Shown here: positions 30,862 to 39,538 of the stretch, piece by piece | Layout: every line of letters begins with the position of its first letter | Numbering within the stretch: the stretch's first letter is position 1 | Assembly (NCBI GenBank): GCA_963714055.1 | Contig: OY970227.1 | Location: forward strand, 2,356,001 to 2,420,000 | DNA: 64,000 nucleotides | Source: JACDBE01 sp963714055 | Lineage (GTDB): Bacteria > Actinomycetota > Acidimicrobiia > Spongiisociales > UBA5794 | Direction of reading: 5' to 3' | Program-made: the position numbers and the translations under genes | Notes under the pieces: model-generated | The model's input: only the letters and a program-made list of their open reading frames with translations | Database searches by the model: none | What the model was told of the DNA's origin: nothing

Positions 30862-30890
30862 TCGGCGAACGTCACCCCACCGTCACCCCA
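30862..30890 (-). promoter_or_regulatory. Shared upstream box with 11-bp direct repeat (second RTX gene)
   Basis: On the plus strand GTCACC lies at 30871 and 30882 (11-bp period), preceded by TCGGCGAAC. It matches the box at 29762-29790 in sequence and in distance (about 42-46 bp from first repeat to start codon). Confidence 0.45.
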
Positions 30891-30937
30891 ACCCGCTCGG
30901 CGCGCCCGGAAGGACGGCATGCCCTCACAGAGACGCG

Positions 30938-31252
30938 TCAGAGCCAGAGTTGGAGCAGCCAGAGCGAGCCGAGGCCGGCGACCACGGTCCACACCACGGA
31001 GCGGGTGACGACGGCCACGACCGTCGCCACCAAGCCGGCGAAGAACCGCGGGTTGCCGGTGGTGAGGTCGACCGTGCCCTCGGGGGCGAGGATCCCCGGG
31101 GTCACCAGGGCAGCCATCACCGCAGGGGCGACGTACCGCAGCGGCGCCGCCAGCCACTCGGGGACATCGCGGTTGGCCCAGATGGCGATGAACGAGATGC
31201 GGAACAGGTAGGTCCCGATCCCGATGATCACGATGATCAGCCAGGGGCTCAT
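30938..31252 (-). CDS. azlD: AzlD-family branched-chain amino acid exporter subunit
   Basis: 104 residues from ATG 31252, with three to four hydrophobic segments and the AzlD pattern (IIGIGTYLFRISFIAIW, LRYVAPAVMAALVTPGIL). AzlD is the small partner of AzlC in branched-chain amino acid efflux. The start overlaps the azlC stop by 4 bp (ATGA). Confidence 0.88.
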   Translation of the reverse strand: MSPWLIIVIIGIGTYLFRISFIAIWANRDVPEWLAAPLRYVAPAVMAALVTPGILAPEGTVDLTTGNPRFFAGLVATVVAVVTRSVVWTVVAGLGSLWLLQLWL

Positions 31253-31962
31253 GACCGCCACCGTTCGGCAACGAGCCCGGCGAGGATGCCGGCGAAGGTG
31301 GCCAGCACCAATCCGAGGTTGAGCGGGACATCCCGCGCCACCAGGGCGACCCCGCCGCCGACCACCGCAGCGACCACCCCGGGCCGGTCGTGCACCGCCA
31401 GGATCAGCAGGACCAGGAACACCATCGGGATGGCGAAGTCGAGCGACCACTCTGCCGGCACTTGCGTCCCCAGCACCGCCCCGACCGCGCTGGCGATCTG
31501 CCACGGCAGCCACAGGCACAGCCCGCCGCCGAGGAAGTACCAGCGGTGGTAGACGGTGTCGTAGTTCACACCCTCGGGGCCCTGCCATCGGGTGACCGCG
31601 GTGGCGAACAGCTGGTCGGTCATCAGGTAGGCGAGGCCGTAGCGCCAGGACGCAGGGAACGGCCGGAACCAGGGAGCGAGCACCGCCGAGTACATGACGT
31701 GGCGGGCGTTGACCACCAGTGCGGTGGCGATGATCACGATGGCGGCGGCGCCGGTGTCGTAGAGGTCGATGGTGACCACCTGGGCGGAGCCGCCGAAGAT
31801 GATCGGCGACGTCGACCACCCGGCCAGCGCGCCCATGCGCGAGGCTGCGGCGGCGACCCCGACGATCAGCCCGAACGGGACGGTCCCCAGGTTGAGCGGT
31901 GCCAGGTCGCGCAGCCCGTCGAGGAAGGCGGCCCGGGCAACCGGTGTCGGGGGGACGGTCAC
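31249..31962 (-). CDS. azlC: AzlC-family branched-chain amino acid exporter subunit
   Basis: 237 residues from GTG 31962. It has the typical N-terminus (FLDGLRDLAPLNLGTVPFGLIVGVAA) and the conserved FGGSAQ and NARHVMYSA motifs, with five to six membrane spans. With AzlD it should form the exporter. The gene is 11 bp after the sulfotransferase gene on the same strand. Confidence 0.9.
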   Translation of the reverse strand: MTVPPTPVARAAFLDGLRDLAPLNLGTVPFGLIVGVAAAASRMGALAGWSTSPIIFGGSAQVVTIDLYDTGAAAIVIIATALVVNARHVMYSAVLAPWFRPFPASWRYGLAYLMTDQLFATAVTRWQGPEGVNYDTVYHRWYFLGGGLCLWLPWQIASAVGAVLGTQVPAEWSLDFAIPMVFLVLLILAVHDRPGVVAAVVGGGVALVARDVPLNLGLVLATFAGILAGLVAERWRS

Positions 31963-31973
31963 TGCCGGCCCGG

Positions 31974-32807
31974 TCAGCGGCCGAGCAGGTCGGCGAGCCG
32001 GTGCCGATGCGGCTCGAAGTAGGCGTCGAGCCTCGCCCTGGTCTCTTCGGCGAGGTCGCTGCCGGTGCTGCCATGGGCGTGGCTGAAGCTCGGGGGGCGC
32101 CAGCGCTCGACCCCGATGAAGTCGGTGACGGCGGCGAAGGTCTCGTCGGGACGGCGATCCATCGTCTCGCTGTCGACGACCAGGAACCGGTCGCGGGGCA
32201 CGGCGGCGAACCAGCGCTCCAGCTGTTCGGCGTACTCGCCCCTGGCCACGTACGAGTAGTGGAACAGGTCGTAGGCGGCGTACTCGGGTTCGCCGGCGAG
32301 CCGGCGCCGGTCGGGCGCGATCCGTTCCTCCTCCCGGTCGAGCGCCTCCTCGAAGCTCAGCTCCTCCAACCCGATGCGCCGGTTCAGCTTCCAGTGTGAG
32401 TGGGCGCGCGCCACCGGGTCGCGCAGCATGACGACGAGTCGTGCCTCGGGCAGCTCGGCCGCCACCCACCACGGGGCGTGCGGGTGGAACAGGTAGTTGG
32501 GAGTGGCCTCGCCGGTGACCGGCGGCTGCTCGGGATTCCGGGCCAGCGCCCGCCGGTTGGGGAAGTGGGAGCGGTACCAGCGTTGACCCCTGCCGTGGTT
32601 GTAGTCGTAGTAGTGCACCTCCTTGGTGGCCGCACCGATGACCTGGGGATGCTGCTTCAGGTCGCGGAAGAGGCTGGTGGTGCCGGCGCGCTGCACGCCG
32701 ATGACCACGAAGTCGGGTAGCGGCCGTCCCGATGCGGTCAGCCGGCCCCACGCCAGCCGTCCCTCGGAGCGCACCCGTCCCAAGGTCCGATCGAAGGAGC
32801 TGCTCAC
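31974..32807 (-). CDS. Sulfotransferase (PAPS-dependent), first of three
   Basis: 277 residues from GTG 32807. The 5'-phosphosulfate loop is GVQRAGTTSLFRDL (~37-50). The GEATPNYLFHP and VVMLRDPVARAHSHW motifs carry the 3'-phosphate-binding residues, and EYAEQLERWFAAVPRDRFLV is typical of the family. It transfers sulfate from PAPS to an acceptor hydroxyl, probably on a glycan or lipid; the acceptor is unknown. TAGGGT lies 8 nt upstream of the start. Confidence 0.88.
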   Translation of the reverse strand: MSSSFDRTLGRVRSEGRLAWGRLTASGRPLPDFVVIGVQRAGTTSLFRDLKQHPQVIGAATKEVHYYDYNHGRGQRWYRSHFPNRRALARNPEQPPVTGEATPNYLFHPHAPWWVAAELPEARLVVMLRDPVARAHSHWKLNRRIGLEELSFEEALDREEERIAPDRRRLAGEPEYAAYDLFHYSYVARGEYAEQLERWFAAVPRDRFLVVDSETMDRRPDETFAAVTDFIGVERWRPPSFSHAHGSTGSDLAEETRARLDAYFEPHRHRLADLLGR

Positions 32808-32815
32808 CGCCGGGA

Positions 32816-32821
32816 ACCCTA
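32816..32821 (-). promoter_or_regulatory. -10 hexamer TAGGGT of the first sulfotransferase gene
   Basis: It lies 8 nt upstream of GTG 32807 on the minus strand; the azlCD genes would share this promoter. Confidence 0.5.
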
Positions 32822-32912
32822 CCGGCCGCCCGCCGGCCTCCCGTCGGGGCGAACGCCCCCGGTTGTAGAGTCGACGGCGGTCGGGTCGAAGGCGGCGCGA
32901 GGAGGCGAGTCA

Positions 32913-33482
32913 GTGAAGATCACCGAGGTCATCGACGTCGCCCGCCCCGTCGAACAGGTGTGGGAGTTGTTCCAGGACGTTCCCGAGCTGGCCCGCTGCC
33001 TCCCCGGCGCCGACGTCACCGAGGACAAGGGCGGCGGGGTCTACGCCGGCAAGGTGTCGGCCAAGTTGGGGCCGATGACCGCCACTTTCGAGGGGGAGGC
33101 GACGATGACCAGCGACCCCGCCGCCCGCACCGGGGCGGTGGTCGGGAAGGGCGCCGATCGCCAGGGCGGGAGCATGGGCCAGGTCAAGATGCAGTACGGG
33201 CTGGAGGCCATCGGGACCGGCACGCGGATCAACGTCGACGCCGACATCATCCTGTCGGGGGCGGCGGCGCAGTTCGGGCGCACCGGGCTGATCAAGGAGA
33301 TGTCCAACCGGTTGATCGCCGAATTCGTCAAGTGCCTCGACGCCAAGCTGGCCGCCGAGACCCCCCAGGCGGCCGCCGAGGTGGCGGCCCCGGAGGTCAA
33401 AGGCGTCAGCCTGTTCTTCTCCAGCCTCTTTTCCACCGTCGGCAAGTTCTTCAAGCGCCTCTTCGGGGACGACGACTCCTGA
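32913..33482 (+). CDS. coxG: CoxG-type SRPBCC-domain protein
   Basis: 189 residues from GTG 32913 (GGAGG 7 nt upstream; TAGAGT at 32866-32871 is a possible -10). The SRPBCC/CoxG domain spans ~1-150 (KITEVIDVARPVEQVWELFQDVPELARCLPGA, LIKEMSNRLIAEFVKCL). A hydrophobic/amphipathic C-terminus (VSLFFSSLFSTVGKFFKRLF) suits membrane association. In aerobic CO oxidisers CoxG is linked to membrane attachment and quinone supply of the dehydrogenase. It lies upstream of coxSLM, separated from it by a broken HNH gene. Confidence 0.88.
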   Translation: MKITEVIDVARPVEQVWELFQDVPELARCLPGADVTEDKGGGVYAGKVSAKLGPMTATFEGEATMTSDPAARTGAVVGKGADRQGGSMGQVKMQYGLEAIGTGTRINVDADIILSGAAAQFGRTGLIKEMSNRLIAEFVKCLDAKLAAETPQAAAEVAAPEVKGVSLFFSSLFSTVGKFFKRLFGDDDS

Positions 33483-33572
33483 CCCCAACGCCGGGTCGTC
33501 TTCCGTCCGCCCTGCCTGGGTCATGTTCTGCGACGGGCCGAATTTGTCACACGTGCGGTGCATGATGGGTGG

Positions 33573-34809
33573 ATGGTGATGGACAACGACACACTGCGTT
33601 GCGCAGGTTCGTCTCTGCCGATGGATCTGGAAGCGATGGCACCGGGGCCGCAGCTGGCTGCGTTGTTGGCGTCGATCGATCGGTGCGGTTGTCGGATCAC
33701 GACGTGGTGCGACTCATGGTGGCCCGGGACCGGCTGGCGTCGCATCTCCAGGCGGAACGGGCGGCTGATATCGCCGAGGTGACGCGACGGTGTGGCGACG
33801 ACGACCTCACCGGGGAGTTCGCCGCCCTCGAGGTGGGCAGCGGCGTTGCGGTTGACCAGGACCGCTGCTCAACACGAGGTCGCTTTCGCTCATGATGTGA
33901 CCGAGCGGCTCCCTCAGGTCGGTGAGCTGTTGGGTTCGGGTCGGGTCGATGTGCGTCGGGCCCGGGTGCTGGCGGACGGCACCGCCCACCTCGACCAACG
34001 AACGGCGCGTACGGTGGTGGCCGATGTCGCCGACCGTGCCGGTGACCTCACCACCGGCCAGCTACGGGCACTGCTGCGCAAGCTGTGCCTGGTGGCCGAC
34101 CCCGAGGACACCAAGCGGCGGCTCGAACACGCCGTCGAGGACCGAAGGGTCGTGGTGGAAGCCAACCCGGCGGGTTCCGCCAACCTGTTGCTGTTGGACC
34201 TGCCGCCGGATGTGGCGGCGGCGGCCCGGGAACGCATCGACCACCTCGCCCGGATGCTGCCCACGGTGACGGGCGCACCATGGATCAGCGTCGCGCCGAC
34301 GTCGCCGTCGACCTGCTCACCGGGCACAGCAAACCGGTGGGTCGGGGGATGGTGGACCTCACCGTCGACCTGCGCACCCTCCTCGGGTTGGCCGAGCACC
34401 CCGGTGAGCTGGGTGGGTGGGGACCGGTGATAGCCGACATCGCCCGCCAAGTCACCGACCGGCAAACCGACGGGCAGTGGCAGGCCACCGTCATCGACGA
34501 CAACGGCGACCCCCTGGCGGTGGCCGTAGACGGCGCCCCACCACCGCCCAGGCCCGCCAAGTCAGGGCCCGGAACCGCACCTGCGTGTTCCCCGGATGCC
34601 GGATGCCCGCCCGATCCTCCGACCTCGACCACACCCGACGCCACATCGACGGCGGACCCACCCTCGAATGGAACCTGGCACCACTGTGCGAATTCCACCA
34701 CCGGGCCAAAGACGAAGGCGGCTGGCGATACCGGCGCCGACCCAACGGCGACCACCTGTGGACCAGCCCCCACGGCCACACCTACATCACCAGCGGCCGC
34801 TCGCCGTGA
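33573..34809 (+). pseudogene. DUF222 / HNH endonuclease-like (13E12 repeat family) pseudogene
   Basis: Pieces of one actinobacterial DUF222-HNH protein follow each other in different frames: LEAMAPGPQLAALLASIDR; then LSDHDVVRLMVARDRLASHLQ; then the long stretch ALRLTRTAAQHEVAF to LPTVTGAPW; then DQRRADVAVDLLTG; finally the HNH motif in RNRTCVFPGC, DLDHTRRHIDGGPT and NLAPLCEFHHRAKD, ending at 34809. At least four frame changes are needed. These multi-copy genes are known as frequent pseudogenes in actinobacteria. It separates coxG from coxS. Confidence 0.8.
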
Positions 34810-34863
34810 CCTCCGGGGCGATGACTCCTGATCCCGACCCCGGCACGACTTTCCGCCGTTTGC

Positions 34864-34869
34864 TAGCTT
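34864..34869 (+). promoter_or_regulatory. Candidate -10 hexamer TAGCTT of coxSLM
   Basis: It lies 32 nt upstream of ATG 34902 and would leave a short leader containing the GGGAGG ribosome site. No convincing -35 is visible. Confidence 0.3.
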
Positions 34870-34901
34870 GCCTGCAGGGCGTCGGACGGGAGGTTGGTGT
34901 C

Positions 34902-35402
34902 ATGCAACTGTCCATGTCGGTCAACGGCAGGGCGGTGTCGGGGGACGTCGAACCCCGCACCCTGCTCGTCCACTTTCTCAGGGAGGATCTGGGCCTCACC
35001 GGGACCCATGTCGGATGTGACACCGGTTACTGCGGAGCCTGCACCGTCCATGTCAACGGCGTCTCCATCAAGTCCTGCACGATGCTCGCCGTCCAGGCCG
35101 AAGGGGCCGAGGTGTCCACCATCGAGGGGCTCGCCTCCAACGGCGAGCTCCACCCGGTTCAGGAGGGCTTCTGGGAGCGCCACGGGCTCCAGTGCGGCTT
35201 CTGCACCCCTGGGATGATCATGCAGGCCGCCTACCTCCTCGCCCAAGACAACGACCCTGACGAGGACGCCATTCGCCACGGTCTCGACGGCAACCTGTGC
35301 CGGTGCACCGGCTACCACAACATCGTGAGGGCGGTGCAGTACGCCGGGGCGAAGATGCGCGGAGAAGAGCCGGAACCGGCCGACTGGGAGGGCGAGCGAT
35401 GA
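34902..35402 (+). CDS. coxS: CO-dehydrogenase-type iron-sulfur subunit
   Basis: 166 residues. The N-terminal plant-ferredoxin-like [2Fe-2S] cluster is bound by C39, C44, C47 and C59, and the C-terminal [2Fe-2S] cluster by C98, C101, C133 and C135 (CGFC...CRC), the usual layout of molybdenum-hydroxylase small subunits. It passes electrons from the molybdenum site in CoxL to FAD in CoxM. The ATG at 34902 has GGGAGG upstream. Its stop overlaps the coxL start (ATGA). Confidence 0.94.
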   Translation: MQLSMSVNGRAVSGDVEPRTLLVHFLREDLGLTGTHVGCDTGYCGACTVHVNGVSIKSCTMLAVQAEGAEVSTIEGLASNGELHPVQEGFWERHGLQCGFCTPGMIMQAAYLLAQDNDPDEDAIRHGLDGNLCRCTGYHNIVRAVQYAGAKMRGEEPEPADWEGER

Positions 35403-37795
35403 CCGCCACCATGGGCTCCACCACCACCAGCGCCCTCGGCGGCGTGGTCCGCCGCAAGGAGGACCCCGCCCTCATCCAAGGACGCGGCACCTACACCGAC
35501 GACATCAAGTTCAAGGGCGAGCTGGCCGCTGCCTTCACCCGGAGCCCGTTCGCCCACGCCCGCATCACCTCGATCGACACCTCGGCGGCCGAGGCGATGC
35601 CGGGGGTCCACGCCGTCTACACCATCGAAGACGTCCGTCACCTCGGCACCCTCATCGCCCAGGTCCCGGTCGGCGCCCTCCGACCGCTGCTCGCCGACGG
35701 CATGGTCAAGCACGTCGGCGAGGCGGTGGCGATGGTGGTGGCCGACAACCGGTACCTGGCCCAGGACGCCGCCGACGCCGTTGTCGTCGACTACGACCCC
35801 CTCGACGCCGTCATCGACCTGAAGGAGGCGCTGTCCGACCAGGTCAAGGTCCACGACTCGCTCGAGTCCAACGTGCTCATCTCGTGGGTCGCGCCCTTCG
35901 GCGCCGAGGCCGATGCCCAGGCGCAGGTCAAGGCCGACATCGACGCCGCCAAGGAGCGGGAGGACACGGTGACGGTCAGCCAGGAGATGGTGAACCAGCG
36001 CCTGATCCCGGTGGCCATCGAGCCCCGTGCCGTGGTCGCCGAGTACAACCGGGGCTACGGGCAGCTGACCGTCTACGACAGCACCCAGATCCCGCACGCG
36101 CTCGCCGGCGCCCTCGGCACCACGCTCGGGCTGCTGATCAACCAGGTGCGGGTGGTGGCTCCCGAGGTGGGCGGCGGCTTCGGCTGCAAGCTGAACGTCT
36201 ACAACGACGAGGTCCTGGTGTCGTGGGCGGCGATGCAGCTCGACCGCCCGGTCCGGTGGACCGAGACCCGGCGCGAGGCCGCCAACTCGACCATCCAGGG
36301 AAGGGGTTGGGTGGGCACCGCCACGGTGGTCGGCACCCGCGACGGCGAGATCCTCGGCTACCAGCTCGAGGGTATCGCCGACATGGGCGCCTACACCCAG
36401 AACTTCACGGTCGCCATCCCCTTCCTGGGGCTGTTCGTCGGATCCGGGCAGTACAAGATGCCGACGTGGTGGAAGGTCGACTGCGTGACCACCCACACCA
36501 ACACCACCGACGCCTACCGCGGGGCCGGTCGTCCGGAGGCTGCCTACTACCTGGAGCGCATCATCGACATGTACGCCAGGGAGATCGGCATGGACCCGGC
36601 CGAGGTTCGCAAGAAGAACTTCATCCCCAACGACCAGTTCCCGGGGGCGGTCTCGCCGGTGGGGTTCGCCATGGACACCGGCGACTACGCCAACAACCTG
36701 GACGCCCTGATCGCATCGGCGGACTACGCCGGCCTTCGGGCCGAACAGGAGCGGGCCCGATCCGAGGGTCGGTACCTGGGGATCGGTCTCGCCACCTACG
36801 TCGAGGTCTGCGGGTTCGCCCCGGCCGGCCTGGCCGAGCTCGGCTTCTCGTGGTCCGCCTACGGGTTGCCGGCGTCGTTCAGCGGCACCGGGCTGGTGCG
36901 GGTCAACCCCGACGGGACGGCCACCGTGCAGATCGGGACCGGGCCGACCGGCCAGGGCCACGAGACGACCTGGGCGCAGATCGTCAGCGACCGGCTGGCC
37001 ATCCCCGTGGAGCACATCAAGGTGCGACACGGCGACACCGCCGACTCGCCGATGGGCATCGGCACCTTCGGGTCGCGCTCCGCCGCGGTCGACGGCAGCG
37101 CCACCTATGAGGCGGCCGACCGGGTACGGGCCAAGGCGGCGACCCTCGCCGCCCACCTGCTCGAGGCGAGCGAGGAGGACGTGGTGTTCGCCGACGGCGG
37201 TGCCCACGTCGCCGGGTCGCCGGACAGCGCGGTCACCTGGGCCGACATCGCCAACATCGCCTACATGGCGCACAAGCTGCCGGAGGGCACCGAGCCGGGG
37301 CTGGAGGCATCGGTCGTGTTCAACCCGTCAAACGCCACATGGCCGTTCGGGGCGCACCTCGCCGTCGTCGAGGTCGACCCGGAGACCGGCAACGTCGACC
37401 TGCTCCGCTACATCACCGTCGACGACTGCGGCAACGTGATCAGCCCGATGATCGTCGCCGGGCAGGTCCACGGAGGCTTGGCCCAGGGCATCGGCCAAGC
37501 GCTGTTCGAGGAGGCACGCTACGACGAGGCGGGCAACCTGCTGACCGGCACCCTGATCGACTACCCGATCCCGACCGCGGCCGACCTCCCCAGCTTCGAG
37601 CTGGGCCACACCACCACCCCGACCGACGTCAACCCCATGGGGGTGAAGGGGATCGGCGAGGCGGGGACGATCGGGTCGGCGCAGACGGTGGTCAATGCCG
37701 TGGTCGACGCCCTCGCCCCGCTCGGGGTGAGACACATCGACATGCCGCTGCGGCCGCGCAACGTGTGGCAGGCGATCCAGGAAGCGAGGGGCTGA
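35399..37795 (+). CDS. coxL: Molybdenum-binding large subunit, form II CO-dehydrogenase type
   Basis: 798 residues. The N-terminal part starts VRRKEDPALIQGRGTYTDDI. Cofactor motifs include GGGFGCK and, at the active-site loop (~372-378), AYRGAGR. Form I (true high-affinity CO dehydrogenase) has AYxCSFR here, so this is form II. The C-terminal Glu (GVKGIGEAG, ~752) that acts as base in the family is present. Form II enzymes have been linked to low CO-oxidising activity or to other substrates such as aldehydes or heterocycles, so the substrate is open. Gene order S-L-M also fits form II. The gene is 3 bp upstream of coxM. Confidence 0.93.
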   Translation: MTATMGSTTTSALGGVVRRKEDPALIQGRGTYTDDIKFKGELAAAFTRSPFAHARITSIDTSAAEAMPGVHAVYTIEDVRHLGTLIAQVPVGALRPLLADGMVKHVGEAVAMVVADNRYLAQDAADAVVVDYDPLDAVIDLKEALSDQVKVHDSLESNVLISWVAPFGAEADAQAQVKADIDAAKEREDTVTVSQEMVNQRLIPVAIEPRAVVAEYNRGYGQLTVYDSTQIPHALAGALGTTLGLLINQVRVVAPEVGGGFGCKLNVYNDEVLVSWAAMQLDRPVRWTETRREAANSTIQGRGWVGTATVVGTRDGEILGYQLEGIADMGAYTQNFTVAIPFLGLFVGSGQYKMPTWWKVDCVTTHTNTTDAYRGAGRPEAAYYLERIIDMYAREIGMDPAEVRKKNFIPNDQFPGAVSPVGFAMDTGDYANNLDALIASADYAGLRAEQERARSEGRYLGIGLATYVEVCGFAPAGLAELGFSWSAYGLPASFSGTGLVRVNPDGTATVQIGTGPTGQGHETTWAQIVSDRLAIPVEHIKVRHGDTADSPMGIGTFGSRSAAVDGSATYEAADRVRAKAATLAAHLLEASEEDVVFADGGAHVAGSPDSAVTWADIANIAYMAHKLPEGTEPGLEASVVFNPSNATWPFGAHLAVVEVDPETGNVDLLRYITVDDCGNVISPMIVAGQVHGGLAQGIGQALFEEARYDEAGNLLTGTLIDYPIPTAADLPSFELGHTTTPTDVNPMGVKGIGEAGTIGSAQTVVNAVVDALAPLGVRHIDMPLRPRNVWQAIQEARG

Positions 37796-37798
37796 GCC

Positions 37799-38656
37799 AT
37801 GTATCCGAGACCCTTCGAGTACGTCGCTCCCGCCAGCCTGGACGAGGCGCTGGACGTCCTCGACCAAACGGAGGGGGCCAAGGTGCTGTCCGGCGGGATG
37901 AGCCTGCTGGGGCTGATGAAGCTGCGGCTGGTCGCCCCCGGCACGCTGGTCGACATCGGGAGGATCCCCGGCCTCGACCAGGTCGAGGACCGGGGCGACC
38001 ACGTGGCCATCGGCGCCCTGGTCCGGCATGGGACCACGGCGAGCCACCCGCTCACCACCGAGCACGCCACGGCGCTGGCCCAGGCGGCGTCGTGGACCGG
38101 CGACGTCCAGGTGCGCAACCGGGGCACGACGTGTGGATCGCTGGCCCACGCCGACACCGCCGCCGACCAGCCCGCCGGCGCCATCGCCTGCGGTGCCACG
38201 ATGGTGGCGCGGTCGTCGGGGGGCGAGCGTGAGATCGCCGCCGCCGACTTCTTCGTGGACGCGCTCACCTCGGCGCTGGAGCCCAACGAGATCCTCGTGG
38301 AGGTGCGCATCCCCAAGGGAGGCGGCGCCTCGGCCTACGACAAGATGGGCCGGCGCGGCGGTCACTCCGACTACGCCGTGGCCGGGGCCGCCGCCTGGGT
38401 GCGCAAGGACAACGGCAGCGTCTCCGATGCCCGCATCGGCCTGACCGGGGTCGGCACGTCCCCTTCGCTGGCCGCCGCCGCCACCGAGGCGATCATCGGC
38501 AGCGACGGGTCGCCGGAGGCGATCGCCGCCGCCGCCGACAAGGCGGTCGACGGGGTGACGGTGCTCGAGGACCTCTACGGCTCGGAGGACTACAAGCGCC
38601 ACCTCGCCACCGTCTACATCGCCAGGGCGCTCACCCAGGCCATGTCGCGGACCTGA
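37799..38656 (+). CDS. coxM: CO-dehydrogenase-type FAD-binding medium subunit
   Basis: 285 residues with the FAD-binding motifs AKVLSGGMSLL (~27-37) and TTCGSLAHADTAADQPA (~104-120), and the C-terminal CO_deh_flav domain. It accepts electrons from CoxS and hands them to the quinone or another acceptor. It is the last gene of the coxSLM operon; the next gene downstream converges. Confidence 0.93.
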   Translation: MYPRPFEYVAPASLDEALDVLDQTEGAKVLSGGMSLLGLMKLRLVAPGTLVDIGRIPGLDQVEDRGDHVAIGALVRHGTTASHPLTTEHATALAQAASWTGDVQVRNRGTTCGSLAHADTAADQPAGAIACGATMVARSSGGEREIAAADFFVDALTSALEPNEILVEVRIPKGGGASAYDKMGRRGGHSDYAVAGAAAWVRKDNGSVSDARIGLTGVGTSPSLAAAATEAIIGSDGSPEAIAAAADKAVDGVTVLEDLYGSEDYKRHLATVYIARALTQAMSRT

Positions 38657-38716
38657 GGCCCCCAGGATCCCCTTGTCGCGGGTTACCTCCCCGGAACCAG
38701 GAGGCAGCGGGCGGGC

Positions 38717-39538
38717 CTAGGCCCAGACAGGTAGCTGGCGTCCTACCAGGTCGTCCAAGCCGGCGTTGGAGTCGGCGAACTCGGCGGCGAGCATCCGGCG
38801 GGTTTCCTCGTCCATCGGGGGGTATCCGGCGGCCTGCCGCTGGTTGAGGCGGCCCACCAGGCGGCTCATCCCCTTGGGCATTCCCTTGGAGAGCCGGCGG
38901 ACCCGCACCGAGCGGAACTCCGTATACGCGTTGATGGTGTCGCCGAGGCTCTCGGGCCGCACGCCGTCGTCGACGCCGATGAAGCGGCACACGGAGGCGA
39001 AGACGGTACCGGGGTCGGCAGTGAGGTCTTCGAACGTCTCCACCAACACTCTGGAGCGGTCGACCGAGGCGTAGAGCCGCTCGATCTGCCCGCGGTACCG
39101 GCTCCGGTCGACGTAGCGGTACCGGTCGGAACCGGCCAGCTCGGCGTCGACCGCCTCGGAGAACGTCACGTCGACCTTGTCCCGCGAACGGTCGTGCCAG
39201 TAGTGCGAGTAGCTGCGGTCGACCGGGTTGCGCAGCAGGATGACCAGGTGGGCGTCGGGGAGGGTGGCTGCGATACGCGATGGCGCCACCGGGTCGAACA
39301 GGTAGTTGGGCGTCGCCTCGCCGACGGCGCCGGCGGAGAGGTCGGTGGTGAAGTGGGACCGGTACCAGTCGAGCCCCCGGTCGAACTCGCGATCGAAGAA
39401 GTGGATCTCCTTGGGGATTCCCATCGCCACCTGGGGGTGCTGGCGGAGGTAGCCGTTGAGCGACGTGGTGCCGCACCGCATGGCACCGACGATGAGGAAC
39501 GTGGGCAACCGGCCGAGGCCGTGGCTGTTCTCGGTCAT
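38717..39538 (-). CDS. Sulfotransferase, second of three
   Basis: 273 residues. The PAPS loop is GAMRCGTTSLNGYL (~18-31), and GEATPNYLFDP and VILLRNPVDRSYSHYWH follow. It is very similar in layout to the sulfotransferases at 31974 and 53932. The start overlaps the stop of the upstream glycosyltransferase (ATGA at 39535-39538), so sulfation probably acts on the product of these two glycosyltransferases. Confidence 0.88.
   Translation of the reverse strand: MTENSHGLGRLPTFLIVGAMRCGTTSLNGYLRQHPQVAMGIPKEIHFFDREFDRGLDWYRSHFTTDLSAGAVGEATPNYLFDPVAPSRIAATLPDAHLVILLRNPVDRSYSHYWHDRSRDKVDVTFSEAVDAELAGSDRYRYVDRSRYRGQIERLYASVDRSRVLVETFEDLTADPGTVFASVCRFIGVDDGVRPESLGDTINAYTEFRSVRVRRLSKGMPKGMSRLVGRLNQRQAAGYPPMDEETRRMLAAEFADSNAGLDDLVGRQLPVWA

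Noticed and set aside
23476..38656. Form I (true high-affinity) CO dehydrogenase
   Set aside because: CoxL has AYRGAGR rather than AYxCSFR and the gene order is S-L-M, so only the form II type is supported.
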